NCBI RefSeq assembly: GCF_032163395.1
Contig: NZ_CP119968.1
Coordinates: forward strand, 3,870,001 to 3,934,000
Length of the DNA stretch: 64,000 nucleotides
DNA from: Gloeocapsopsis dulcis
Lineage (GTDB): Bacteria > Cyanobacteriota > Cyanobacteriia > Cyanobacteriales > Chroococcidiopsidaceae
Direction of reading: 5' to 3'
The notes below the pieces were generated by a model, which saw only the letters and a list, made by a program, of their open reading frames with translations, was not told the DNA's origin and did no database searches. Below, one piece after another: positions 7,901 through 16,658 of the stretch (its first letter is position 1; every line of letters begins with the position of its first letter). The translations under genes were made by a program, and so were the position numbers.

Positions 7901-10826
7901 CAGGTTTTTGAAACCCGTTATGCTCTTGGCTTGTCGTCAATCGCCTTGGCTGAGCCTGCCACTCTACCTCATAAATCCAATCCTTGATTGATGCTGCTGT
8001 TAACTGTTGTTGGTGTTGCTGACCTAATACATCTAGCAACTTGGGCAGTAATTGCAACTCATTTTCTGAGAGTTTTCCAGATGCTTCTAAATGTTCGATT
8101 AGCTGCTGAGTATTCCCCTGGTTTAGAAGGCTAACAATCGAGTTCTGGATTTGTTCTTGGGCTACATCTCCTTTCGGGTATTCGTTTTCAGTAATCTCTG
8201 CCCAATAACGCTGTCGTTGAAATGGATACGTTGGTAGTTGGAGACGATAGCGGGAATAATCTTGGTCAAAGGCAGACCAGTCCACTGGCACGCCACGTAC
8301 ATGTAGTGTGCCCAAACTCTGGAGGATCTGTTGCCAATCCTCTCGCCCTGAATACAGGCTAGGAAGCCAATCCCCCACTTCTTCTGGTAGACAATATTGA
8401 GCCATCCCCAATAAAGTTGGCTTTGGCCCGACTTCCACAAACACTTTGTATCCTTGCTGATACAAAGTCTCCATGCTTGCCGCAAATCTGACTGGCTGCC
8501 GCACATGACGACACCAATACTCTGGAGTCGCGAGTTCCTCTGTCGCAATTTTCCCAGTAACGTTAGAAATTAATTCTATGTTTGGCGATGAGTATGTTAC
8601 ATCTGCGGCAACCTGCTTAAAAGCTGCCAACATTGGCTCCATTAAGGGGGAATGAAAAGCATGAGAAACTTGCAGCTTTTTCGTCTTGACTCCTGCAGCT
8701 TGTAAGCTAGCTACTACTGCCTGAACTGCCTGACACTGTCCGGAAATAACAATACTCTGTGGACCGTTGATGGCAGCGATCGCAACTGCTTGGGCGTAGG
8801 GTTGAATGGCTGCAGCTACTTGTGCCTCGCTGGCAAACACAGCTACCATCTCACCATCTTGAGGCAGAGCCTGCATTAAACGCGCGCGTTCGGCAATCAA
8901 TTTCAGACCATCCTTGAGACTAAATACCCCTGCTGCACAAGCAGCAGCGTATTCCCCCACGCTATGACCCATAACAGCTGCAGGTTCTATACCCCAGGAT
9001 TTCCATAATTGCAAGAGCGCATATTCCAGCGCAAATAAGGCTGGTTGGGTGTAGGCTGTTTCGTTTAGGGGAGAGTTTGTTTCTGGTGCGGGATACAGAA
9101 CTGACAGTAGGGACTGTTTTAAATAGGGCTGCAGAATTTGATCGCAATAGTCGAGAGTTTGGCGAAAGCTTGGTTGGGTTTCGTAGAGTTGGCGTCCCAT
9201 ACCTACATACTGAGAACCCTGACCCGTAAATAAAAATGCTATCTTTGGGCGTTTTTTGGTATTTATCTTGCCACTCATCAGCCCAGCAGTTGGGTGGGCA
9301 GAACTAAAAGCACCCAATTGTTCGCGCAAATCTACAGTAGATTTAGCTACGACAGCAAGACGGTAGTCAAAATGCGATCGCCCTGTGTTGGCAGTAAAGC
9401 AAATATCAGCTAAAGATACCTCAGGATTAGTCGCTAAGAAATTTTCATAATGTTGTGCTAATTCTCCCAAAGCCTCTTCATTTTTTGCCGACAGAGTAAG
9501 CAGGTGGACAGGGCGATCGCTCTCATTAGCAACCTGAGAAGGTGCAGGTGCTTCTTCCAAGATTGCGTGACAATTCGTACCACCAAAGCCAAACGCACTT
9601 ACTCCGGCTAAGCGCTGCTCTGTATCGGCTGACCAAGGTTGACACTCAGTAGGAATAGAAAAAGTTGTCCCTGCTAAAGAGATATATGGATTCAGCTGTT
9701 TTAGATGCAAGTGAGGTGGGAGTTCCTGATGTTGCAGTGAAAGCACCAGCTTAATGACACCAGCTATTCCAGCAGCAGCTTCCAAATGACCAATATTCGT
9801 CTTGACTGAAGCAATCCAGCAGGGCTGGTCTGGCTTACGGTTCTGCATCAGCACAGCTTTCAGAGACTTGACTTCGATGGGATCTCCTAAAGATGTACCA
9901 GTGCCATGAGCTTCAACATAGCTAACTTGTGCTGGTGAGACTCCAGCATTTTTCAAAGCTTGGTAGATAACTGCCTGCTGGGAAGGTCCGTTAGGGGCTG
10001 TGAGTCCATTGCTAAGCCCATCTTGGTTAACAGCCGTACCCCTGATAATCGCCAAAGTGTTGTCTCCATCCCTAAGGGCATCTGAGAGACGCTTGAGAAC
10101 GACTACACCGCATCCTTCACCTCGGACATAACCATCTGCGCTAGCATCAAAGGTCTTACAGCGACCATCAGCTGCCATCATTCGAGCGTGGGAGTAAGTG
10201 ATGGTCGGCTCCGGAGACAACATCAGACTGACCCCACCCACCAGGCACAAGTTAGACTCTGCACTTTGTAAACTCCGACAGGCAAAATGTAACGCTACCA
10301 AAGATGAAGAGCAGGCAGTTTCGATCGCTACACTTGGTCCGCGTAAGTTCAGCACGTAAGAGAGACGATTGGCGATCATGCTAAGCGCATTGCCACTACC
10401 ATCGTAGGCGTTCGCACGGCTTAAATCCTTAGCTAACAATCGGCAATAGTCGTAGTTACCAACACCTAGAAAAACCCCTGTTTGGCTGCCACTCAGCTTG
10501 TCCGGTGCTATTCCAGCATTTTCTAGAGCTTCCCAGCCTACTTCTAAGACCAACCTTTGCTGAGGATCCATTCGCTCTGCTTCGCGGGGAGAGATCCCGA
10601 AAAAGCTGGGGTCAAATTGATCCACCTGCTCCAAAAAACCACCCCAGCGGGTGTTCATTTTTCCTGGTGTAGCTGGTTGTGGGTTGTAGAATTTATCAAC
10701 ATCCCACCGCTCCTTTGGTACCTCAGTAATAGCATCCACACCGTAACGCAAGAGATGCCAGAAGGATTCAGGATTTTTGGCACCAGGAAGACGACAGCCA
10801 ATGCCGATAATTGCTATGGGTTCCAC
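4932..10826 (-). CDS. Type I polyketide synthase, KS-AT-KR-ACP-thioester reductase
   Basis: A 1964-residue single-module PKS. The KS (1-425) has the active Cys in TACSSS (C172) and both His residues (EAHGTG H307, NIGHLEA H347). The AT (525-840) has GHSVGEY (S622) and HAFH (722-725), the malonyl-CoA signature. The KR (about 950-1440) has GGLGALG (1206), an LDD motif after HAAG (B-type, D-hydroxyl), and the Ser/Tyr/Asn residues near 1335-1351. The ACP has GLDSLM (S1514). From about 1595 a thioester reductase begins TGATGFLG and includes YSQSKW. No DH, ER or thioesterase is seen. It would add one malonate, reduce the ketone and release the chain with NADPH as an aldehyde or alcohol. The start is GTG at 10826, 8 bases after AGAGG. 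It follows the CylC-like gene by 72 bases. Confidence 0.93.
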   Translation of the reverse strand: MEPIAIIGIGCRLPGAKNPESFWHLLRYGVDAITEVPKERWDVDKFYNPQPATPGKMNTRWGGFLEQVDQFDPSFFGISPREAERMDPQQRLVLEVGWEALENAGIAPDKLSGSQTGVFLGVGNYDYCRLLAKDLSRANAYDGSGNALSMIANRLSYVLNLRGPSVAIETACSSSLVALHFACRSLQSAESNLCLVGGVSLMLSPEPTITYSHARMMAADGRCKTFDASADGYVRGEGCGVVVLKRLSDALRDGDNTLAIIRGTAVNQDGLSNGLTAPNGPSQQAVIYQALKNAGVSPAQVSYVEAHGTGTSLGDPIEVKSLKAVLMQNRKPDQPCWIASVKTNIGHLEAAAGIAGVIKLVLSLQHQELPPHLHLKQLNPYISLAGTTFSIPTECQPWSADTEQRLAGVSAFGFGGTNCHAILEEAPAPSQVANESDRPVHLLTLSAKNEEALGELAQHYENFLATNPEVSLADICFTANTGRSHFDYRLAVVAKSTVDLREQLGAFSSAHPTAGLMSGKINTKKRPKIAFLFTGQGSQYVGMGRQLYETQPSFRQTLDYCDQILQPYLKQSLLSVLYPAPETNSPLNETAYTQPALFALEYALLQLWKSWGIEPAAVMGHSVGEYAAACAAGVFSLKDGLKLIAERARLMQALPQDGEMVAVFASEAQVAAAIQPYAQAVAIAAINGPQSIVISGQCQAVQAVVASLQAAGVKTKKLQVSHAFHSPLMEPMLAAFKQVAADVTYSSPNIELISNVTGKIATEELATPEYWCRHVRQPVRFAASMETLYQQGYKVFVEVGPKPTLLGMAQYCLPEEVGDWLPSLYSGREDWQQILQSLGTLHVRGVPVDWSAFDQDYSRYRLQLPTYPFQRQRYWAEITENEYPKGDVAQEQIQNSIVSLLNQGNTQQLIEHLEASGKLSENELQLLPKLLDVLGQQHQQQLTAASIKDWIYEVEWQAQPRRLTTSQEHNGFQKPGSWIILADMRGIGQTLAELLHARGHRCILVYPGSGYQIKETGTWIINPSNPADFTRLCQEASSTLDLPLQGVVHLWSLEAGVTDGLTIPALEQAQTLGVGSVLHLLQVLVKQNQSVSPRLWLVTRGAMPVESSLPAVAQAPLWGLGKVMALEHPEFFGGLLDLAPFGEIGSLVPDSITAEATKLLAEIEDSQGEDHLAFRGEQRYVARLVRKQLPSQEVALRSNSTYLITGGLGALGLKVAQWMVERGVRQLVLAGRSQVSSQVKGTLAQLEQAGAKILVVQADVSDERDVARMLEVIQASMPPLQGIVHAAGVLDDGVLIKQDWERFTRVMNPKVKGAWNLHILTQKLPLDFFILFSSASSLLGSPGQGNYAAANAFLDILAHYRLSRGLPGLSINWGPWNSTGMAAGLSSSQQARLASQGISTLAPEQGLQVLEQVLGQNLVQIGVLPFKWSVFEQQLSSGKQLPLISELVGKTEPQEVAKRVPAQHELLQKLQNAPASNRQELIIAYLQSKVVQVLGLPTSQLDIQQSLHDLGLDSLMAVELIGLIRAELHVDLPVKALIEDSSIANIATQLINQLIPGSSQTDVAVNVLDLDAEAVLDSAIYPNTIHNELVTEPSAILLTGATGFLGAFLLQELLEQTQAEIYCLVRSPDIQSAKIRLQQNLESYGLWNEHFSSRIIPILGDLSQPQLGLTNEQFQKIASEVDTIYHNGALLNYVYPYSKFKSINVLGTQEILRLATLVKVKPVHHISSVAVFESSAYHGRLLTELDPIDQSEGIYLGYSQSKWVSERLVLSARDRGLPVCVYRLPLVSGHSQTGVWNTNGFLCRMIKGCIQMGSIMTDLDLMLDLSPVDYNSRAIVHLSRQKESLGKAFHLQNPHPLHWSQLVDTICAWGYPIDPVFYEAWQAKLSNDKKNPLYPLLPFFSQKWSKDQLTYIELNQQDRRPQIGCQGTLTALTGTSIVCPPLDSKLLETYFLYFIRSGFLNAPH

Positions 10827-10898
10827 TTCAAAGCCTCTAACTACAGGTGTTTCTACTAAGGTGCCAGATACTCACCTCGGTGATAATCAGAACCAACT

Positions 10899-12299
10899 TC
10901 AGGCAACAGACCTAGAGAACTGCTCAAACGCCTTGATATTATGTTGGATAGCCTGATTAATCGAGCCACCTGCAGCCATTAGGCGCAGTTCACGATTGAC
11001 AGGCCACAGGTAATCAATAGGGTCGAACATCCGACGGAGTTCTGTCAAGAGACGATGGTGGTACTTCAGAGTTACATGAAAACCCTCTTGCTCCTGACAT
11101 AAGCACCGTTTCAGCCACTGCAGTGCTTCTTCGGCAGACATATCAAATACAGGAGACTGTAGCAACTTGTAAAACGAGAGCATAAACGAGGCATCACTTC
11201 GGAATATGGCAGGTAGCCCACCAGAAAGACCCTTCAGAACCACACTTTGTGCTCTATAGATTGTCAGATTAGCTAGAAACTGCTCATAGGCTGTGGGTTT
11301 TGGGAAGTCTTTATACAAATCTTGAGCAATTAGCTGGGAAGTTGTGGTGTGGAAAGATTCATCCAAGAGGTGGTAGTGGGAGACAGCTACTGGAACTGGA
11401 ATAAACTCACCTTGCTTTTCTAATTCTCTGTAGTAGTGAGAATAGCGGTATTCGTAATTCTTAATCAGCATATTCGCCATATAGCGGGTGGTGTAGAACA
11501 CGCAAGCCAAAAAGGGCGAACTTCCACAGTTCAAAGTAAAAAACTGCAGCAAAGGTCGAGGTGCTAGTTGCCCCAACAGACCGGTTGTTTGAGCAGGGAT
11601 TGACTCACCTTTCTCTTCCAATTCTTTCAGATACTGGGAATAGCATTGTGCCTGTTTTTTTAGCAATACCTGATTAGTAGCGAAGCGAAAGATATACTCC
11701 TGAACCGTTGACAATGGAGAACTTTGCCAGTCAAAGGTGAAAATTTGAGAGCGCCGTTTAGATGTCAATCCTCTTGCTAAATCCTTTTTTTTAGACGACT
11801 TACCTTGGACAGAAGCATTAAATGCTGATTGACCTAACAAAGCCCTTTTCGTTTTGTAACCAATCATGTGGAACGCATGAATGTGGTGTCGCTCCTGCTC
11901 TGTTTCCAACTCTAGTTCTTGGCAGAGTGTCTCGTATCCACCAATGTTACCAAAAACGCCAGCTGTCACCTGATTGTAAAGTACTGCATTAGCTTCAGTA
12001 GCAGCAGTCTGATTATACTGTGTTGCCCAATACAGGTGGTTGAGAGCCAGCTTCTGTGAGAGGGAGGCTTCTTCGTAAAGGGGGGTACCGTAAAAGAGTG
12101 AAAGCTCCGGTTCACTCCAATAATAGTCGCTATTATTACTGTAGTTAAACTGCTTGTCTAGCGCCTCGATTTTCTCGGTGTAGTCAGAATCACAGTTATT
12201 CCGATAGGTGATTTCTGTCAGTTTAATATGCTTCTTTACTTTGATATCAGATGCAGTTGCATGCTCTGCTACAGCTGATAGTTTAGTGGTATCTACCAT
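10899..12299 (-). CDS. CylC-like dimetal-carboxylate halogenase/oxygenase
   Basis: A 466-residue protein I assign to the CylC family, related to the AurF diiron N-oxygenases. The ferritin-like metal ligands are visible: E102 (ATEANAVLYN), E136 and H139 in EQERHHIHAFH, then H310, E314 and H317 in SHYHLLDESFHTTTSQ. In cylindrocyclophane biosynthesis CylC chlorinates an unactivated carbon of a fatty acyl chain held on the carrier CylB, which is loaded by the FAAL CylA. The same gene set is present here in order: FAAL, ACP, this gene, PKS. Size fits the family. Chlorination is the best guess, but hydroxylation or desaturation cannot be excluded from sequence. It starts 64 bases after the ACP gene and no clear ribosome site is seen. 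Confidence 0.82.
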   Translation of the reverse strand: MVDTTKLSAVAEHATASDIKVKKHIKLTEITYRNNCDSDYTEKIEALDKQFNYSNNSDYYWSEPELSLFYGTPLYEEASLSQKLALNHLYWATQYNQTAATEANAVLYNQVTAGVFGNIGGYETLCQELELETEQERHHIHAFHMIGYKTKRALLGQSAFNASVQGKSSKKKDLARGLTSKRRSQIFTFDWQSSPLSTVQEYIFRFATNQVLLKKQAQCYSQYLKELEEKGESIPAQTTGLLGQLAPRPLLQFFTLNCGSSPFLACVFYTTRYMANMLIKNYEYRYSHYYRELEKQGEFIPVPVAVSHYHLLDESFHTTTSQLIAQDLYKDFPKPTAYEQFLANLTIYRAQSVVLKGLSGGLPAIFRSDASFMLSFYKLLQSPVFDMSAEEALQWLKRCLCQEQEGFHVTLKYHHRLLTELRRMFDPIDYLWPVNRELRLMAAGGSINQAIQHNIKAFEQFSRSVA

Positions 12300-12363
12300 A
12301 ACTTTACTGTTGGAGGATAAGAGTACAAGTGTTGATTTATCATTGGTGCCTACATTTTGGCGC

Positions 12364-12684
12364 TTAACCTTCAGCTAAATGCCGAGCCAAACCCTCAATA
12401 GTAGGATAGTCGTATATCAGAGTGGGATCGAGCTTACTATCCAGCCAAGCCTCTAGATCGCCAGTTAAACCAACTACTACAGCCGAATCCAAACCATAAC
12501 GATCAAAGGGAATTGTGGTATCAATCTCATCAGGATTGATTTCCAGTAGGTCAGCTAGATATGAGACTATCCATGCTTGAATTTCTGCCGCAGTCGGCGG
12601 TATCTTCTGTACATCCTCTTTGGTAGTATGAATACTCTCTGAAACTGTAGGCGTTTTTGTTGCTTGCAGATTCTGAATTTCCAT
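12364..12684 (-). CDS. Free acyl carrier protein (CylB-like)
   Basis: A 106-residue protein with a disordered Thr/Glu-rich N terminus of about 30 residues and one carrier domain. The phosphopantetheine serine is in RYGLDSAVVV. The domain ends YDYPTIEGLARHLAEG, as in carriers that partner FAALs. It would accept the fatty acyl group from the FAAL at 12969-14810 and present it to the CylC-like enzyme, then pass it to the PKS ketosynthase. It sits between those genes on the same strand. The gap of 284 bases to the FAAL is long for an operon and holds no ORF. Confidence 0.9.
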   Translation of the reverse strand: MEIQNLQATKTPTVSESIHTTKEDVQKIPPTAAEIQAWIVSYLADLLEINPDEIDTTIPFDRYGLDSAVVVGLTGDLEAWLDSKLDPTLIYDYPTIEGLARHLAEG

Positions 12685-12968
12685 TGCTTAAATCCTTTAC
12701 AGCTTAAATTAATACTCTTTGGCGAATCCCAGTTACGTAAGTGTTCTTATTGACTGAGAAATGGCTACGGTGATGATGTAATTAGTTGCTGCTTATACTT
12801 TTGAACAGCTCAAAAAATAACTAAGCCAACAGAATTTTGTCGTCCTTTAACTATGCTGATTTCTTTTAGGCGGAAAGTATTAGGTAATCTGTCACACAAA
12901 CTTTGACGACTACCAAAACGTTGAAATGATGACGGAAGCTAATTTTGCAGCGGTATTAGTCTAATCCG

Positions 12969-14810
12969 CTACTTTTGCAGTTTACTAGTTAGTACTTTCT
13001 GTAACACTGATTCAACCTCCGTGTGTAGATGCAGAAACTTTGCTTTGCCTTGAGGATTCTCACTCCAATCTTCCACTACGTCCAAATTTCCAGTAAGAAA
13101 CTTAGAACGACAGGCATAGCGCTGAATCTTACCACTCGAAGTCTTGGGAATGCTCCCAGTTTTAACGATTACTGCTGCGTAAACCTGGATACCGTGTTGC
13201 TCCGCTACGGCTTGACGAATATTCTCTACAATTTCCTTCATATTTAACTTACGCAAGTAACTCCGCTTCACCTCCTGAATAATAACTAAGCGCTCCGAAC
13301 CATTTACTTCCACTGCGAACGCTGCCCCACAACCTGGTTGCAAAGCCGGATGGCTCTTGTCTACTGTCAGTTCAATGTCTTGAGGATAATGGTTTTGCCC
13401 CCGAATAATGATTAGGTCTTTAATCCGTCCAGTAATGAATAATTCGTCATTGTGCAAAAATCCCAAGTCTCCGGTACGTAGAAACGGTCCTGCAGATCTA
13501 TCTGCTAGGTAGGCATGAAAAGTTTGCTCTGTTTCTTCCGGTCGATTCCAATAGCCTTGAGCTATGCTCAGACTTGACACCCAAATTTCTCCTACTGTAT
13601 TAGCAGGACATAAAGTTAAGGAGTCAGGGTCAACGATCGCAATTTCCTGGTTTAGCCAACTCTGACCACAGCTGACAATTGCTCGAGTACCTTCTTCCCC
13701 CGCAGAGGCTACTACTCGGTTTTGCTCAAGTTCTGTCCCGCTAACACGATGGATAATCGGCAAAGCTGTTTTCTGAGTCCCAGAAACAATCAAGGTCGCT
13801 TCAGCTAACCCGTAGCAAGGCAGAAAAGCCTCCTTCCGGAAGCCGCAGGCTGCAAACTTAGCTGCAAACTGCTCTAGTGTTTCTGCACGTACGGGTTCGG
13901 CTCCTGTAAAAGCTACGTCCCAGCTACTCAGGTCAAGATCAGCCATCTGTTCTGGCTTAATCTTGCGCACACACAAATCATAGGCAAAATTAGGTCCACC
14001 ACTGGTAGTAGCTTGGTAACGAGAAATTGCCTGTAGCCAACGATAAGGTCTTTGGAGAAAGTCTACTGGCGACATTAATGTAACTGAAGATCCGCTGAAA
14101 AGGGGTTGCAGCACTCCGCCAATCAATCCCATGTCATGATAGGGTGGCAACCAGATTACACCTTGGCTATTGGGCGTATGAGCAAAACATTTATGGATTA
14201 GAGCTGAATTGTGCAAAAGGTTGCCATGGCTCACCATAACGCCTTTCGGTGTACCCGTAGAGCCAGATGTGTACTGCAGAAAAGCTAAGGTGTTGTTGGT
14301 TACTTGCGGTTTCTGCCACGCCCCCGCTAAGTCATTAGTAGCAATACTGTCTGTGGCTAGCCAGCGCAATTTGGTTAATTCCATTTCCTTTACAAAGGAA
14401 CTCTCTAGATTGCTTATCAAGGAAGCCTTGGTAAGTGCTAACGTTGCCTGAGCATCCGTCACAATCGCCTGCAACCTAGATAAATTTTGATTGCGCCGAG
14501 GTGGATAAGCAGGGACAGCCACAATCCCAGCATATAAACACCCTAAGAAGGCAGCAATGAACTCCAATCCTGGTGGGTAGAGAAGCAAGGCACGGGAGCC
14601 TATGGTATCCAGATTCTGAAGCTTAGCTGCGATCGCCCGTGCTTGTTGATCTAAATCTTTGTAAGTTAGCCTACCTACTTCTGTTTCTCCATCCTGCAAA
14701 AAGGTACAGGCATTTTGATTAGGATGCTTTCGCGCCCTATACTCCAGTAGATCCACTAAGGATAGAAATTTATCTTTAATTTCGCTTGAATAATCACAAT
14801 CAGCGGTCAT
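12969..14810 (-). CDS. Fatty acyl-AMP ligase (FAAL, CylA-like)
   Basis: A 613-residue ANL-superfamily enzyme of the FAAL type, which makes a fatty acyl-adenylate and transfers it to an ACP rather than to CoA. The ATP loop is TSGSTGTPKGVMVSHGN (from residue 181). GLAEATLIVSG and LRTGDLGFLHNDELFITGR, followed by KDLIIIRGQNHYPQDIE, are typical FAAL blocks. The C-terminal domain has the catalytic-lysine region GSIPKTSSGKIQR. It is first in the row FAAL, ACP, CylC-like, PKS and would load the free ACP just downstream. The last 40 residues extend beyond the usual end and are unassigned. Confidence 0.93.
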   Translation of the reverse strand: MTADCDYSSEIKDKFLSLVDLLEYRARKHPNQNACTFLQDGETEVGRLTYKDLDQQARAIAAKLQNLDTIGSRALLLYPPGLEFIAAFLGCLYAGIVAVPAYPPRRNQNLSRLQAIVTDAQATLALTKASLISNLESSFVKEMELTKLRWLATDSIATNDLAGAWQKPQVTNNTLAFLQYTSGSTGTPKGVMVSHGNLLHNSALIHKCFAHTPNSQGVIWLPPYHDMGLIGGVLQPLFSGSSVTLMSPVDFLQRPYRWLQAISRYQATTSGGPNFAYDLCVRKIKPEQMADLDLSSWDVAFTGAEPVRAETLEQFAAKFAACGFRKEAFLPCYGLAEATLIVSGTQKTALPIIHRVSGTELEQNRVVASAGEEGTRAIVSCGQSWLNQEIAIVDPDSLTLCPANTVGEIWVSSLSIAQGYWNRPEETEQTFHAYLADRSAGPFLRTGDLGFLHNDELFITGRIKDLIIIRGQNHYPQDIELTVDKSHPALQPGCGAAFAVEVNGSERLVIIQEVKRSYLRKLNMKEIVENIRQAVAEQHGIQVYAAVIVKTGSIPKTSSGKIQRYACRSKFLTGNLDVVEDWSENPQGKAKFLHLHTEVESVLQKVLTSKLQK

Positions 14811-15480
14811 ATCATCAACACCCTTGAACTAAAAAATGTAAATAACTATAAAACTATAAGGAGATAAACCTAAAAAATTTTAACTTTAAAGATTGCAGCC
14901 TATTAACCTACTCCTTTCACTTACTTTGTAGAAGTAAAAACTGCTTCAAGTTCTAATTCAAATATTGAGTCAATTCCCACGAACAAAACATTTTTTTTAA
15001 GCAGAAAGTAGTGTTTTGTATCTTTTCATATATTTAACTTGCAGTTTAAACCAGATTCTTTTAGGTTTAGTCCAATTTCTCATATCTTCCTAAAAATTGC
15101 AACATTTTATTTATTTTATTTTTGCTAAAAATGTTACAAAAAAGTACTACAACTGTCCCTTGAAGCAGTATTTTTCTGAACATAGTTACACATTCTAAAA
15201 GATGTGATTTACTATACACAGATTTTGTGTTTTTGCATTTTTGTCGTTTCATTTCCTTTGTTTAAACAAAGAGCAAATTCACCTATAAGTTTTTTTAATT
15301 ATTTTCTTAAAAGTTTGTCTTATTTTCTTTATTGGGAATAAAACAATTTTTACTACTCTAGTCAGTAAAAATAAAATTTTATTTTTAAAAAATGCTCAGG
15401 CAAGTACTATGAACTACTTCCCGCCAACACTCAATTTGTACATAGTTTACAAACTAGAAGTCAGCCTATTTAAGATTTTT
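14811..15480. other. AT-rich intergenic stretch upstream of the FAAL operon
   Basis: About 670 bases separate the FAAL start from the GT2 stop. The sequence is very AT-rich with homopolymer runs, and its only ORF (15067-15252, minus) has no recognisable features or ribosome site. The promoter of the FAAL-PKS operon is expected here, but I cannot point to boxes with confidence. Confidence 0.5.
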
Positions 15481-16533
15481 TTATTTTTTGACAAATGTAT
15501 AGAGACTACTAACTATACTATTAATCATAATCTCTAAATTGCTAATTATAAACCAGTTAATTTTTTTAGGTAGCTTAACTAAGTTAGTAGCGTGCCAATA
15601 CTTCCAATGCTTGATGTTGCTTACCATACTAAGCAGAGCATATTGAAGAGAAGAGTGGTGTACTGCAGCAATGAATGAAATAAACCAATTTAAAAATTCA
15701 TTATTTTTGAAGTACTGTCTAGCAAAAACTGCATGAACTTCTGCGTAAATTTGCCGAATAGGAACTATGCCAAAGCGTTCTTTTGCTAGAGCATAATTCT
15801 TGTTGATACGGTTGAACCGATATTTTTTCTTAAGTTTAGAATTTTTGGCATCAGTTAACTGACCTTTGTCATGCTTTCGTTTAGTTACAGTTGCCAGTTC
15901 TGTATAAACTGGGCTGTAACCGCACAGTAGGCAGCGTATATACAAGTCGCAATCTTCACTTCCTAGCTTAAGAGTTTCGTCAAATAAGCCTACTTCATCT
16001 AAAGCTTGTCGAGGTATGACAACGGAAGAAAGAGTAGCAATAAAAGTCGAGACAAACAAATGATGAATAGGAGAAGTGTACTTCTTTAGATCAGGTTGCT
16101 GTAGTTTAAGCTGTTTGCCACCTTGCTCTATTTCCCAAATTACTAGATCGCTGATGCCGAAACATCTGTTATGGGCTTCTATAGCGGTAATCTGAGTCTT
16201 TAAGTGATTTGGTTGCCAAAGATCGTCAGAATCGAGAAAAGCAATGTATTTACCTCTAGCTCTTAACAAAGCTTGGTTTCGTGCAGCGCCTGGTCCTACA
16301 TTTTGCTTAAGACTAATTAAATAGACAAAGGAATACTTTTGGCGAATGATTTCTGAAGTCCTATCACGAGAATTATCATCAGTGACAATGACTTCGATAG
16401 TACCATCAAATTGTTGAGAAACCACACTTGCTAATGCTTCTTCCAACATTGCAATCCGATTATAGGTGGGAATAATCACTGACACGTCAGGATCTGAGCC
16501 TATGGAGTGTTGAGAAAAATCTGCTATTAGCAT
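15481..16533 (-). CDS. Family 2 glycosyltransferase
   Basis: A 350-residue GT-A enzyme. DVSVIIPTYNRIAMLEEAL is the nucleotide-binding start, VTDDNSRD and FLDSDDLW carry the metal-binding aspartates, and GLFDETLKLGSEDCDLYIR matches the acceptor-side ED motif. GT2 enzymes transfer a sugar from a nucleotide donor with inversion. There is no clear membrane segment. The ATG at 16533 follows GAGGAAGC, a good ribosome site. It is the last of three minus-strand sugar genes (18726 to 15481), which suggests an exopolysaccharide or glycolipid decoration locus. Donor and acceptor cannot be told. Confidence 0.85.
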   Translation of the reverse strand: MLIADFSQHSIGSDPDVSVIIPTYNRIAMLEEALASVVSQQFDGTIEVIVTDDNSRDRTSEIIRQKYSFVYLISLKQNVGPGAARNQALLRARGKYIAFLDSDDLWQPNHLKTQITAIEAHNRCFGISDLVIWEIEQGGKQLKLQQPDLKKYTSPIHHLFVSTFIATLSSVVIPRQALDEVGLFDETLKLGSEDCDLYIRCLLCGYSPVYTELATVTKRKHDKGQLTDAKNSKLKKKYRFNRINKNYALAKERFGIVPIRQIYAEVHAVFARQYFKNNEFLNWFISFIAAVHHSSLQYALLSMVSNIKHWKYWHATNLVKLPKKINWFIISNLEIMINSIVSSLYTFVKK

Positions 16534-16658
16534 TATTGCTTCCTCAAAAGGTTATGCTACAAAAGTAGGATAAAATAAAGGGTAATCAGGCAAGAAGTTC
16601 ATATCTCTCTTAGCTTCTATACAACAGTGTTGTTGCATGAATCACTAGAAAAGCGAAA

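Noticed and set aside
15067-15252. 61-residue minus-strand ORF in the AT-rich gap
   Set aside because: Composition follows the AT-rich noncoding DNA, with no ribosome site and no recognisable motif.
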